From contig CACGGY010000001.1 of assembly GCA_902572675.1 (NCBI GenBank), positions 1-48,434 on the forward strand: a stretch of 48,434 nucleotides of DNA, read 5' to 3'. This document shows positions 17,547-25,450 of the stretch, piece after piece (position 1 is the first letter of the stretch; each line of letters opens with the position of its first letter). The position numbers were made by a program, and so were the translations under genes. Below the pieces are notes generated by a model. It saw only the letters and a program-made list of their open reading frames with translations, was not told the DNA's origin and ran no database searches. The stretch comes from an uncultured Prochlorococcus sp. (GTDB lineage Bacteria; Cyanobacteriota; Cyanobacteriia; PCC-6307; Cyanobiaceae).

Positions 17547-20449
17547 GTCACTTCATTATTGATAATATTTGAACATCTTTTACATAATTTTGTATTTTTT
17601 ATTCCACAAAAAGTTTCTTTTTGATAATGCCAACATCTATCACATTTTTGACCAGGAGCTTTAAGAATTTGAATTTTTCCAAGTTCGTTATTATCAGTAA
17701 TGAGAGCTTTATCTACTAATTCTGTTACCTCTTGAAAATTTGAGATTATAAGCCAATCCTTAAATAAATCTACATCTTCATTACCAAACTTTTTAAGCCA
17801 ATTTAGAGAATCTTTTAAGTCATTATTTTCTGGTAAATAGTTAACTTCTGTTTCTAAAGCCGCTCCAATTATTTGTTTATTTCTACATACTTCTATGGCT
17901 TTATTAATTTCAACTCTCAAATTTCTTAAATTTGCAATTTGCTTATTAAGATTTTCATTTTTCCATGAATTCGAAAATATTGGCCATCCTCTTTGAAATA
18001 CTGATTTTTCTTTTGTTGAATATGGAATATTTTGCCAAATGTCTTCAGCCATATGACAAAGTACTGGAGAAATCAGAACAGCTAAATTTTCCACAATCTT
18101 AGACATCACAAACTGACATGACCTTCTCCTAAATTGTGATTTAGAACTTACATATAACCTATCTTTTGCAATATCCAAATAGAAATTTGATAGATCTACA
18201 ACGCAAAAACTTTGTAAGATTTGAAAAAATTTTGAAAATTCATAATTTTCATAAGCATCTGATATTTGATCTGTAACATCAACTAATCTGCCTAACATCC
18301 ATTGATCTAAGAGCGGCAATTCTTCAATTTTAAAACTACTTATATTAGGGTCATAATCATGAATATTACCTAAAAGATATCTTGCAGTATTACGAACTTT
18401 TCTGTATACATCTGACAGCTGCTTGAGTATATTCGAACCAATTGGAACATCTACTGAATAATCTACAGAGCTCACCCATAACCTTAAAACATCAGCACCA
18501 TAAGCAGGTTCAGTTTTTTTATTATTGCCTCCGTTTATAATTATATTTGGATCAACAACGTTACCTAAAGATTTGCTCATTTTTCTTCCATTTTCATCAA
18601 GTGCAAAACCATGAGTTAAAACTTTTTTATATGGAGGTTTATTATTAACGGCAACAGATGTGAGCAATGAAGACTGAAACCAACCGCGATGTTGATCTGA
18701 GCCCTCTAAATAAAGATCAGCTGGATACTTTAATTCATTTCTTTGTTCACAAACTGCAGCCCAACTAGATCCTGAATCGAACCAGACATCCATTGTATCT
18801 GTTCCTTTTTTCCATAGATCAGATTCATTTACATAATTTTCTGGCAAAAGATTCTTGACATCCCAATCCCACCAAATATCTGCTCCGTGTTCACTAAAAA
18901 GTTTTTGAATATGATTAATTATTTCGCTATTTAGTAAAATTTCACTACCATTTTTTTTATAAAAAACCGGAATTGGAACCCCCCACGACCTTTGCCTTGA
19001 AATACACCAATCCCCCCTACCAACAACCATAGAAAAAATTCTTTTCTTTCCTGTGGCTGGCATCCATTCAACATCTTCGATTGCCTTTAATGCAGATGAT
19101 CTGAAGCCATTTACAGATGCAAACCATTGTTCTGTAGCTCTAAAAATAGTTGGTTTTTTTGTTCTCCAATCATAAGGATATCTATGCTTATAATTTTCTT
19201 GAAGTAAAAGCAAATTATTTCCCTTTAAATATTCAATAATTAAATCATTTGCATCTTTAAGGACATTTGATCCCTTGAATTGACCTGAACATTCGTTTAA
19301 GTTCCCTTTTTCATCAACAATACAAGTTGTAGGCAAATCATATTTTTGCCCCACATTAAAATCATCTACCCCATGACCTGGTGCAGTATGAACAATTCCA
19401 GTACCTGATTCGGTAGTGATGTAATCTCCGCCAATCACAATTCTGCAATTTTTTTTCTTAGTAGGATGTTCATACTCAATATTTTCCAAGCAAGCCCCTT
19501 TAACCTCTAAAAGAGTTTTGAAATTTTTTTTAAATTTGTTACTAATTTCAGAAGATAATTCTTTTGCAAAAAGGTATATTCGAGCTTCTTCATCAATACC
19601 AAAAACATATTCAATTTTTGGATTTACTGCAACTGCTTCGTTTGCAGGTATTGTCCAAGGTGTTGTGGTCCAAATAGCTATAAAAGAATTACTTACAAAA
19701 AGATCCTCTTTAAAATTGGGATTTTCTTGACAAAATTTAGACAGGATTTTTTCAGATAATTTGGTGATTTTTAAAGCAACGTAAATACTTTTTGAATAAT
19801 GTTCTTCGGGATATTCTAATTCTGCTTCTGCAAGTGCAGTCCTTGAACTTGGACTCCAATGCACAGGTTTTAGACCTCTATATATATATCCATTCAAAAA
19901 CATTTTCCCGAATACTCCAATCTGAGCAGATTCATAACTTTTCTTAAGAGTTAAATAAGGGTTATCCCAATCCCCCCAAATTCCCCACCTTTTAAAACCC
20001 TCCATTTGCTTATTTATTTGTATGTATGCATAATCTGTTGCTTTTTTTCTAAGGCTCAGAGTATCTAGATTCTTTCTTTCATCAGATTTCAAATTCTGAA
20101 GTACTTTTAGTTCAATAGGCAAGCCATGACAGTCCCATCCAGGGACATAATGAACCTTAAAGCCTTTCAATGTTTTGTACTTATTTATGATGTCTTTTAA
20201 AACTTTATTAAGTGCATGGCCCATATGCAGAGCTCCATTGGCATAAGGCGGGCCATCATGCAATGTAAACGTTTTGCCTGAGCTTTTTGAACCCAATTCG
20301 AAATCAATATTATATTTAGCCCAAAAATCCTGAATCTCAGGTTCTCTTACAACTGAATTAGCACGCATTGAGAAGTCAGTTTTAAGTAAATTTAAAGTTT
20401 CTTTATAAGAAAATTCTGATTTTTGTTCTTTGTTATTTTGAGATTTCAT
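17543..20449 (-). CDS. ileS: Isoleucyl-tRNA synthetase
   Basis: 968 aa class I synthetase. The HIGH box reads HMGH (residues 75-78, after PPYANGAL) and the KMSKS loop is at 623-627. The intervening CP1 editing domain contains TTTPWTIPANEA and the GTGIVHTAPGHG segment that removes mischarged valine. An anticodon-binding domain and a C-terminal zinc ribbon (CDRCW ... CKRC, ~940-961) complete the bacterial-type enzyme. Length is normal. Confidence 0.97.
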   Translation of the reverse strand: MKSQNNKEQKSEFSYKETLNLLKTDFSMRANSVVREPEIQDFWAKYNIDFELGSKSSGKTFTLHDGPPYANGALHMGHALNKVLKDIINKYKTLKGFKVHYVPGWDCHGLPIELKVLQNLKSDERKNLDTLSLRKKATDYAYIQINKQMEGFKRWGIWGDWDNPYLTLKKSYESAQIGVFGKMFLNGYIYRGLKPVHWSPSSRTALAEAELEYPEEHYSKSIYVALKITKLSEKILSKFCQENPNFKEDLFVSNSFIAIWTTTPWTIPANEAVAVNPKIEYVFGIDEEARIYLFAKELSSEISNKFKKNFKTLLEVKGACLENIEYEHPTKKKNCRIVIGGDYITTESGTGIVHTAPGHGVDDFNVGQKYDLPTTCIVDEKGNLNECSGQFKGSNVLKDANDLIIEYLKGNNLLLLQENYKHRYPYDWRTKKPTIFRATEQWFASVNGFRSSALKAIEDVEWMPATGKKRIFSMVVGRGDWCISRQRSWGVPIPVFYKKNGSEILLNSEIINHIQKLFSEHGADIWWDWDVKNLLPENYVNESDLWKKGTDTMDVWFDSGSSWAAVCEQRNELKYPADLYLEGSDQHRGWFQSSLLTSVAVNNKPPYKKVLTHGFALDENGRKMSKSLGNVVDPNIIINGGNNKKTEPAYGADVLRLWVSSVDYSVDVPIGSNILKQLSDVYRKVRNTARYLLGNIHDYDPNISSFKIEELPLLDQWMLGRLVDVTDQISDAYENYEFSKFFQILQSFCVVDLSNFYLDIAKDRLYVSSKSQFRRRSCQFVMSKIVENLAVLISPVLCHMAEDIWQNIPYSTKEKSVFQRGWPIFSNSWKNENLNKQIANLRNLRVEINKAIEVCRNKQIIGAALETEVNYLPENNDLKDSLNWLKKFGNEDVDLFKDWLIISNFQEVTELVDKALITDNNELGKIQILKAPGQKCDRCWHYQKETFCGIKNTKLCKRCSNIINNEVT

Positions 20450-20572
20450 ACGAGGGTATAAGAAGAAATATTGTTAACCAAAAGAATTTTGTAAAGAAAT
20501 CTAATTCATAAGATTCTTTTTTAATTGACCTTTAGTTTTTTTTCATTTTTTAAAAAAACTTTAGTTTTAGTT

Positions 20573-21031
20573 TCAAGCTTTAATATTATCATTTTTATCA
20601 TTTCTTACCCACTTTTTTGAGATTATTTTCTGATTATTTCTATCAAAATTAAAAAAATTTAAAGGTTTTGTAAGATTCCTAGCTGCAAGATTAATTGCCT
20701 CTAACATTTTTGACAGGTTATTTTTGAATTCCGTTAAGGTAGTTAATTTTTTCTTTTCTTTATCTGTCAATTGATTCCATCTGGATAAAAAAATCTCTAT
20801 TACATATAAAAGAACTAGTAATGTTAATACGCTAAAAATTATGAAAAATGATTGATCGATATTTTTTTTGATTATTAATACATAACCAATTATTAAATTA
20901 AGAAAAGCTTTTATTAAGTCTTTTGGTTTGCCAAGCTCAAGATAAGCCAGAGGTACGATTAAAAATATAATCCCAATTACAAAATAAAAAGATCCTAAAT
21001 AAACTATCAAACTATTTGTCCATTGATCCAT
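20573..21031 (-). CDS. Membrane protein of unknown function
   Basis: 152 aa, not recognised with confidence. Helices at about 8-30, 38-53 and 61-82 are followed by SRWNQLTDKEKKKLTTLTEF, a helical LEAINLAARNL segment and a basic, Asn-rich tail. The pattern is three N-terminal membrane helices plus a ~70-residue cytoplasmic domain. It lies between ileS and tRNA-Leu on the same strand; the ~120-base gap to ileS suggests a separate promoter. Confidence 0.65.
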   Translation of the reverse strand: MDQWTNSLIVYLGSFYFVIGIIFLIVPLAYLELGKPKDLIKAFLNLIIGYVLIIKKNIDQSFFIIFSVLTLLVLLYVIEIFLSRWNQLTDKEKKKLTTLTEFKNNLSKMLEAINLAARNLTKPLNFFNFDRNNQKIISKKWVRNDKNDNIKA

Positions 21032-21090
21032 ATATCAATTATAAGAACTTGAAATAAATATATAAACTCTTATATCAGAATCTCCTTAAA

Positions 21091-21172
21091 TGCGGTCGGG
21101 GAGACTTGAACTCCCACACCCGAAGATACGAGTACCTAAAACTCGCGCGTCTACCAATTCCGCCACGACCGC
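21091..21172 (-). tRNA. tRNA-Leu (anticodon TAG)
   Basis: An 82-nt class II tRNA. On the minus strand the acceptor GCGGTCG pairs with CGACCGC, with discriminator A. The anticodon stem CGAGT/ACTCG encloses loop TTTAGGT, so the anticodon is TAG. A short variable arm (TATCTTCGGGTG) and T-arm GTTCAAGTC follow. CCA is not encoded. It reads CUA and, by wobble, other CUN leucine codons. Confidence 0.96.
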
Positions 21173-21292
21173 TCATCTAAAATAATAATTGAAAGGAGAT
21201 TATTTTAAAAATATTTTTAACTTATGATGGTTAATTTGACACATAAAAATTAAATTAAACATCTCTTTAGAAATTTTTTTTTTGATTTAACC

Positions 21293-22363
21293 ATACAATC
21301 ATCTGAAAATATCAGTTATATTATTCAAAGAATACAAGAAACGATTTCAAACTTAACCAATAAAATTACAACAAAGATTACTAATAATCCAAAATCATTT
21401 AATTGGCAAAAGGAGATCAAAAATTACGTAGATCCTCCAGATTTTTGGAATCCAACATTAGGATTATTTTTTGGTGGTTATTTTCTCGCCTTTCTTAGCA
21501 TCTGGCAATGGTATAGAGGAGTTTGGCCACTCCCTTTACTTGTAGCCACTGCTTTTTTAGCTTTGCACATTGAAGGTACTGTAATACATGATGCATGTCA
21601 CAAAGCTGCTCACCCTGTGCCCTGGATAAATCAAGCAATGGGTCATGGTTCAGCAATTCTCTTAGGATTTAGTTTCCCAGTTTTTACTAGAGTACATTTA
21701 CAACATCATATGCACGTAAATCATCCAAAAAATGATCCTGATCATATTGTCAGTACTTTTGGTCCCATTTGGCTTATTGCTCCAAGATTTTTTTATCATG
21801 AAGTATTTTTCTTTCAAAGAAAACTTTGGCGGAAATATGAATTATTACAATGGGGAATTGAAAGATCAATCTTCATAACAATAATCTTGGCAGGGATAAA
21901 ATTTGATTTTATGAATCTAATTTACAATCTATGGTTCGGACCAGCATTAATGGTAGGAGTTACTTTAGGCATATTTTTTGATTATCTGCCTCATCGGCCA
22001 TTTAGATCAAGAAATAAATGGATTAATTCTCGGGTTTACCCAAGTAAATTTATGAATTTACTAATAATGGGTCAAAATTACCATCTTATTCATCATCTCT
22101 GGCCTTCAATTCCCTGGTTTGAGTACAAAGCAGCCTATGAAAAAACCAAGCCACTATTGGATATGAAAGGCTCCCCTCAAAGAGTTGGGATATTCGAAAG
22201 TAGAGGAGACATTTATAACTTTATCTATGACTTATTAATAGGTATTAGAAGTCATAGCAAAAGAAGAGGCAAAATAAGAAAACTCATAAATTTGTATCCA
22301 GGATATAAAATAAAAAAAATTTTATTAAAAATCGTCAATGAGACATTTATTGGAAGCAACTAA
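21293..22363 (+). CDS. crtR: Beta-carotene hydroxylase (start codon uncertain, possibly ATA)
   Basis: About 356 aa. It is a membrane di-iron hydroxylase that converts beta-carotene to zeaxanthin, the main photoprotective pigment of Prochlorococcus. The fatty-acid-hydroxylase histidine clusters are present: HDACHKAAH, HLQHHMHVNH and HLIHH. Coding similarity begins well upstream of the first conventional start: YVDPPDFWNPTLGLFFGGY (from ~21427) is the conserved CrtR N-terminus. Between an in-frame stop at 21251-21253 and TTG 21563 there is no ATG, GTG or TTG in frame. I place the start at ATA 21293, giving an N-terminus beginning QSSENISYII after the initiator; ATT/ATC codons at 21311-21325 are alternatives. 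Confidence 0.82.
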   Translation: MQSSENISYIIQRIQETISNLTNKITTKITNNPKSFNWQKEIKNYVDPPDFWNPTLGLFFGGYFLAFLSIWQWYRGVWPLPLLVATAFLALHIEGTVIHDACHKAAHPVPWINQAMGHGSAILLGFSFPVFTRVHLQHHMHVNHPKNDPDHIVSTFGPIWLIAPRFFYHEVFFFQRKLWRKYELLQWGIERSIFITIILAGIKFDFMNLIYNLWFGPALMVGVTLGIFFDYLPHRPFRSRNKWINSRVYPSKFMNLLIMGQNYHLIHHLWPSIPWFEYKAAYEKTKPLLDMKGSPQRVGIFESRGDIYNFIYDLLIGIRSHSKRRGKIRKLINLYPGYKIKKILLKIVNETFIGSN

Positions 22364-22364
22364 C

Positions 22365-22658
22365 TTATTCATTGATAATTTTGGGTACTTTAAAATATTT
22401 ATCTTCTCTAGATGGACCCAATTCTAAAAGCTCTTCATTACAATCAAAATTTTTATTTTCATCTTTTCTGAATACATTAGTAACTTCTATTGCTCTAGTT
22501 GTACAAGGCACGTCCTCTGTATCAATTTTTTCAAGTTGTTTTATGTATTCCAATATTTTTTCTAGTTGATCTGCGTGATTATTGATTTGATCCTCGCTCA
22601 GTTCCAATCTAGCTAAATGAGCAACTTTTTTTACTTCTTCTTTAGTTATTTTTGTCAA
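22365..22658 (-). CDS. gatC: Asp/Glu-tRNA(Asn/Gln) amidotransferase subunit C
   Basis: 97 aa. The opening KITKEEVKKVAHLARLELSE and the central LEKILEYIKQLEKIDTEDV are the GatC signature. GatC wraps between GatA and GatB and stabilises the complex that converts Glu-tRNA(Gln) and Asp-tRNA(Asn) to the amidated forms. It lies 1 base from the end of converging crtR; the partner genes are not in this window. Confidence 0.95.
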   Translation of the reverse strand: MTKITKEEVKKVAHLARLELSEDQINNHADQLEKILEYIKQLEKIDTEDVPCTTRAIEVTNVFRKDENKNFDCNEELLELGPSREDKYFKVPKIINE

Positions 22659-22834
22659 AACATTAATCTAATAACTTTCCCAATAATAGTTTACTGAAAA
22701 CATTTTTATTCATCTATTATTTAAATTTAAGACAATTATAAAAACTCTTGATCAAATCTTTTCAAAAATCAATTTCAATCAATAGCCTCATTTATCTTTC
22801 TCAGCTAAAAATAATATTAGATAAATAATGAACA

Positions 22835-23419
22835 ATAGAAGAAAACTTAATTCCAAAAAATTTTTTTTGTAGGCATTCGAGACTTGTTGCGCCTGATTTA
22901 ATAGGCTGTTTTCTTATTAAAAAAAATAATGAAAAAGATATTATTAAAGGAGTAATTGTTGAAACAGAAGCTTATTCACAGGAAGAAGAGTCCTGTCATG
23001 GCTACAGCAAAAAAACTACATCCAATAAATCATTATTTGGCAAACCTGGAACATTTTATATTTACAAATCTTATGGTATTCATCATTGTTTAAACATAGT
23101 TACTGATAAAGAAAATTTTGCAAGTGGTGTATTAGTCAGGGCAGTTTTTATAGATAAAAATAATGAAAGAATTGCTTCTGGGCCTGGTTTAGTTACTAAG
23201 ACATTCGGTATTGACTTATCATTTGACTCACTTGAAGTTATTAATAATAAATCTTTATGGATTTCCCAAAGAAATTCAATTTTAAAACAAAAAGATCTTG
23301 TCCAAACTACGAGAATTGGCATATCCAAGGCAAAAAATATAAAATGGCGTTGGTATCTCAAAAATAGTAGGAGTGTAAGTAAAAGAATAAAAGGTGACAA
23401 AACACCTAAATTCAAATAA
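22835..23419 (+). CDS. 3-methyladenine DNA glycosylase (AAG/MPG family); no conventional start codon
   Basis: About 194 aa. Base-excision repair glycosylase that removes alkylated purines. The family core is clear: LIPKNFFCRHSRLVAPDLIG at the N-terminus, VIVETEAYSQEEE (active-site ETEAY, ~43-47), FGKPGTFYIYKSYGIHHCLN and RAVFID. The whole frame from the in-frame TGA at 22829 to the stop at 23417-23419 contains no ATG, GTG or TTG. The family N-terminus (xIPKxFF) is encoded right after ATA 22835 (ATA GAA GAA AAC), so I put the start there. ATT 22850 is less likely. It is followed by pyrB 21 bases on. Confidence 0.78.
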   Translation: MEENLIPKNFFCRHSRLVAPDLIGCFLIKKNNEKDIIKGVIVETEAYSQEEESCHGYSKKTTSNKSLFGKPGTFYIYKSYGIHHCLNIVTDKENFASGVLVRAVFIDKNNERIASGPGLVTKTFGIDLSFDSLEVINNKSLWISQRNSILKQKDLVQTTRIGISKAKNIKWRWYLKNSRSVSKRIKGDKTPKFK

Positions 23420-23440
23420 CCATTTATCTTTGTAAGCGTA

Positions 23441-24457
23441 ATGCAAATTTGGCCTCATAAACATATCCACACACTCGCTAATTTTTCAATTCAAGATTAC
23501 AAATCAGTATTTGAATTAGCCAATAGATTTGATGCACTAAAGAATGCAGGTACAAAAAAGATACCCGCCTTACAGGGGACTTTGATAACATCTTTGTTTT
23601 TTGAAGCTAGTACAAGAACAAAAAACAGCTTTGAACTCGCAGCAAAAAGGCTTTCTGCGGATGTACAAACTTTTGCGCCATCCTCTAGTTCCTTAACTAA
23701 AGGCGAGACAATCATTGACACAGCAATAACTTATTCTGCTATGGGTGCAGATACATTAGTTATTAGACATTCATCGAGTTATATAACTTTTGAGATAGCA
23801 AAAAAACTTGATGAAATAAATTCCAAGACTTCGGTTCTTAATGCAGGCGATGGATTACATAGTCACCCTAGTCAAGGATTACTGGACATTTATACATTAA
23901 TAAAATTCTTTTCAGAAAAATCACTTGTTCCAGAGGTTTTAAATTCAAAAAAAATTTTAATAATTGGAGACGTTAATCATTCAAGGGTTGCAAGATCAAA
24001 TCTTTGGGCTTTGAGCGCTTTTGGCGCAGACATAATACTATGTGGTCCTAAAACATTAATACCTGATGAATTTATAAATTTTTTAAAAACTCCTGCACCA
24101 AATCAAGAGGAAGATCCTGTCAAATCAAGAGGGACAATAACAATTTCTAGATCATTGGAAGAATCAATAGAAATTGCGGATGCAATTATTGTTTTAAGAC
24201 TCCAGAAAGAAAGAATGATGGAAAATTTATTAAGCAGTATAGATTCATATAGTCTTAATTATGGCTTAACCCTACAGAAATTATCATTAAACAGTAAAAA
24301 AATTCCAGTTCTTCATCCTGGACCTATTAATAGAGGTATTGAAATAAATAGTGAAGTAGTAGATGAATATCCTAATTGCTTAATAAATAATCAAGTTGAA
24401 AATGGTATCCCCATAAGAATGGCTTTACTTTATTTATTGCAGAAATACAACAAATAA
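23441..24457 (+). CDS. pyrB: Aspartate carbamoyltransferase catalytic subunit
   Basis: 338 aa. It joins carbamoyl phosphate and aspartate, the first committed pyrimidine step. The carbamoyl-phosphate loop FFEASTRTKNSFELA (~53-67), HPSQGLLD (~142-149) and HPGPINRG (~289-296) are intact. No pyrI-like regulatory gene is adjacent. ATG at 23441. It converges on the Ycf20-like gene with a 2-base gap. Confidence 0.96.
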   Translation: MQIWPHKHIHTLANFSIQDYKSVFELANRFDALKNAGTKKIPALQGTLITSLFFEASTRTKNSFELAAKRLSADVQTFAPSSSSLTKGETIIDTAITYSAMGADTLVIRHSSSYITFEIAKKLDEINSKTSVLNAGDGLHSHPSQGLLDIYTLIKFFSEKSLVPEVLNSKKILIIGDVNHSRVARSNLWALSAFGADIILCGPKTLIPDEFINFLKTPAPNQEEDPVKSRGTITISRSLEESIEIADAIIVLRLQKERMMENLLSSIDSYSLNYGLTLQKLSLNSKKIPVLHPGPINRGIEINSEVVDEYPNCLINNQVENGIPIRMALLYLLQKYNK

Positions 24458-24459
24458 AT

Positions 24460-24801
24460 TTAAAGTAACTTAAGACTTTCAGTAAAAAAGCCATAAAATA
24501 ATCCTAATCTTAGAGAATCTAATAAAAGTACTAAAAATTTCTTTTTCCTTTCTAATCGAAAATTTCTTCTAAGAAATATCAAAATTTCAATAAAAACAAC
24601 AGATAAGAAAGCAGATACAGGATCCATGAGTTCCAATACGGCACTCACCATACCAAGAGAACTGCCAATAAAGTATCCAATTAAAAGGATTATTAGGGAT
24701 ATTGAATATCTTCGCCATGGATTATTAGCCCAAATACTTAATGTTTGAATATTTTCTACGATATATAATTGAAAATTTGTCTTTTGAGGTCTAAAAACCA
24801 T
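24460..24801 (-). CDS. Ycf20-like (DUF565) membrane protein
   Basis: 113 aa. NNPWRRYSISLIILLIGYFIG (~26-46) and the two to three hydrophobic helices with RRNFRLERKKKFLV match the Ycf20/DUF565 family of cyanobacteria and plastids. In algae and plants family members affect non-photochemical quenching; whether that holds here is inference. It is 11 bases downstream of the small gene on the same strand. Confidence 0.8.
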   Translation of the reverse strand: MVFRPQKTNFQLYIVENIQTLSIWANNPWRRYSISLIILLIGYFIGSSLGMVSAVLELMDPVSAFLSVVFIEILIFLRRNFRLERKKKFLVLLLDSLRLGLFYGFFTESLKLL

Positions 24802-24812
24802 TTTAAAATCAA

Positions 24813-25013
24813 CTAAGACGCTTTAGAATTTGATTGAATTCTAGTGTTTCCCTCTACTAATTCAAGTAAAGCCTCCAGTTGGGCAATAATTCCTCTTAAT
24901 TCGCCTGGTTCAGGAAAGAGATCGTCTTCTTTTATACCTAAATGCATTTCTCTTAATTCTTGCCTTAAATATCGTAAGTGACTAATGACCTGCTCTCTCT
25001 TCGTTTGTGACAT
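24813..25013 (-). CDS. Small conserved protein of unknown function
   Basis: 66 aa, soluble, largely helical: SHLRYLRQELREMHLGIKED, then FPEPGELRGIIAQLEALLELVE. It looks like two amphipathic helices joined by a Pro-rich turn. No family recognised. It is 11 bases upstream of the Ycf20-like gene and likely co-transcribed with it. Confidence 0.65.
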   Translation of the reverse strand: MSQTKREQVISHLRYLRQELREMHLGIKEDDLFPEPGELRGIIAQLEALLELVEGNTRIQSNSKAS

Positions 25014-25152
25014 GATTTGAGGTTTTAAAAATCCATCTTAAGAAATAAATTTTTTGTTCAGCAGAATTTGCATATTTATGGTTGAGAATCAAGATAAATT
25101 GATTTAGAGCACTTTAAAGACGAGGCCTCTACAAAATTCCTATTCCTGAAAA

Positions 25153-25173
25153 TATGTAGTTTAAAACTACATA
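25153..25173. repeat. 21-base palindrome in an intergenic region
   Basis: Arms TATGTAGTTT (25153-25162) and AAACTACATA (25164-25173) are perfect complements around a single A. It sits about 56 bases before the DUF2555-like gene and 140 bases before the divergent small gene. It may be an operator for a dimeric regulator; with one centre base it would form a poor hairpin in RNA. No T-run follows to make a terminator. Confidence 0.5.
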
Positions 25174-25228
25174 AATTTTAAATATTTACTTGAGGCTTTA
25201 TTATTAAGATATATTGGTTAATTTCAAT

Positions 25229-25450
25229 ATGGAATTTATTTCTCAAAACAAAATAAGTGAGGAACTAGTAAATTCCTTTGATGAAAAAATGACACTTGAG
25301 CTTGCAAAAAGGCTTGAAGAGGACAACTATAATACACCATTTGATGGTTTAAAAGACTGGCACTTACTAAGGGCTCTTGCAATCAATAGACCTGAACTAA
25401 CTACTAATTATACCCATCTCCTTGATCAGGAACCTTTCGATGAAAACTAA
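25229..25450 (+). CDS. Small cyanobacterial protein, probably DUF2555 family
   Basis: 73 aa from the ATG at 25229. A TTG 15 bases upstream is in frame but overlaps the probable -10 (TATATT). LELAKRLEEDNYNTPFDGLKDWHLLRALAINRPEL with an acidic C-terminus (LDQEPFDEN) fits the DUF2555 family as I recall it; function unknown. Its 3' end overlaps coaBC by 11 bases. Confidence 0.72.
   Translation: MEFISQNKISEELVNSFDEKMTLELAKRLEEDNYNTPFDGLKDWHLLRALAINRPELTTNYTHLLDQEPFDEN

Noticed and set aside
21563..22363. TTG 21563 as the crtR start
   Set aside because: It would delete the conserved DPPDFWNPTLG region and the first membrane helix, both encoded upstream in the same frame.
22828..22872. ATG 22828 as the glycosylase start by a frameshift or slippage in the A6T8 run
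   Set aside because: The in-frame codons before the T-run already encode the family N-terminus (LIPKNFF); the ATG frame gives an unrelated lead (NNRRKLNSKK) and ends at TAG 22870.
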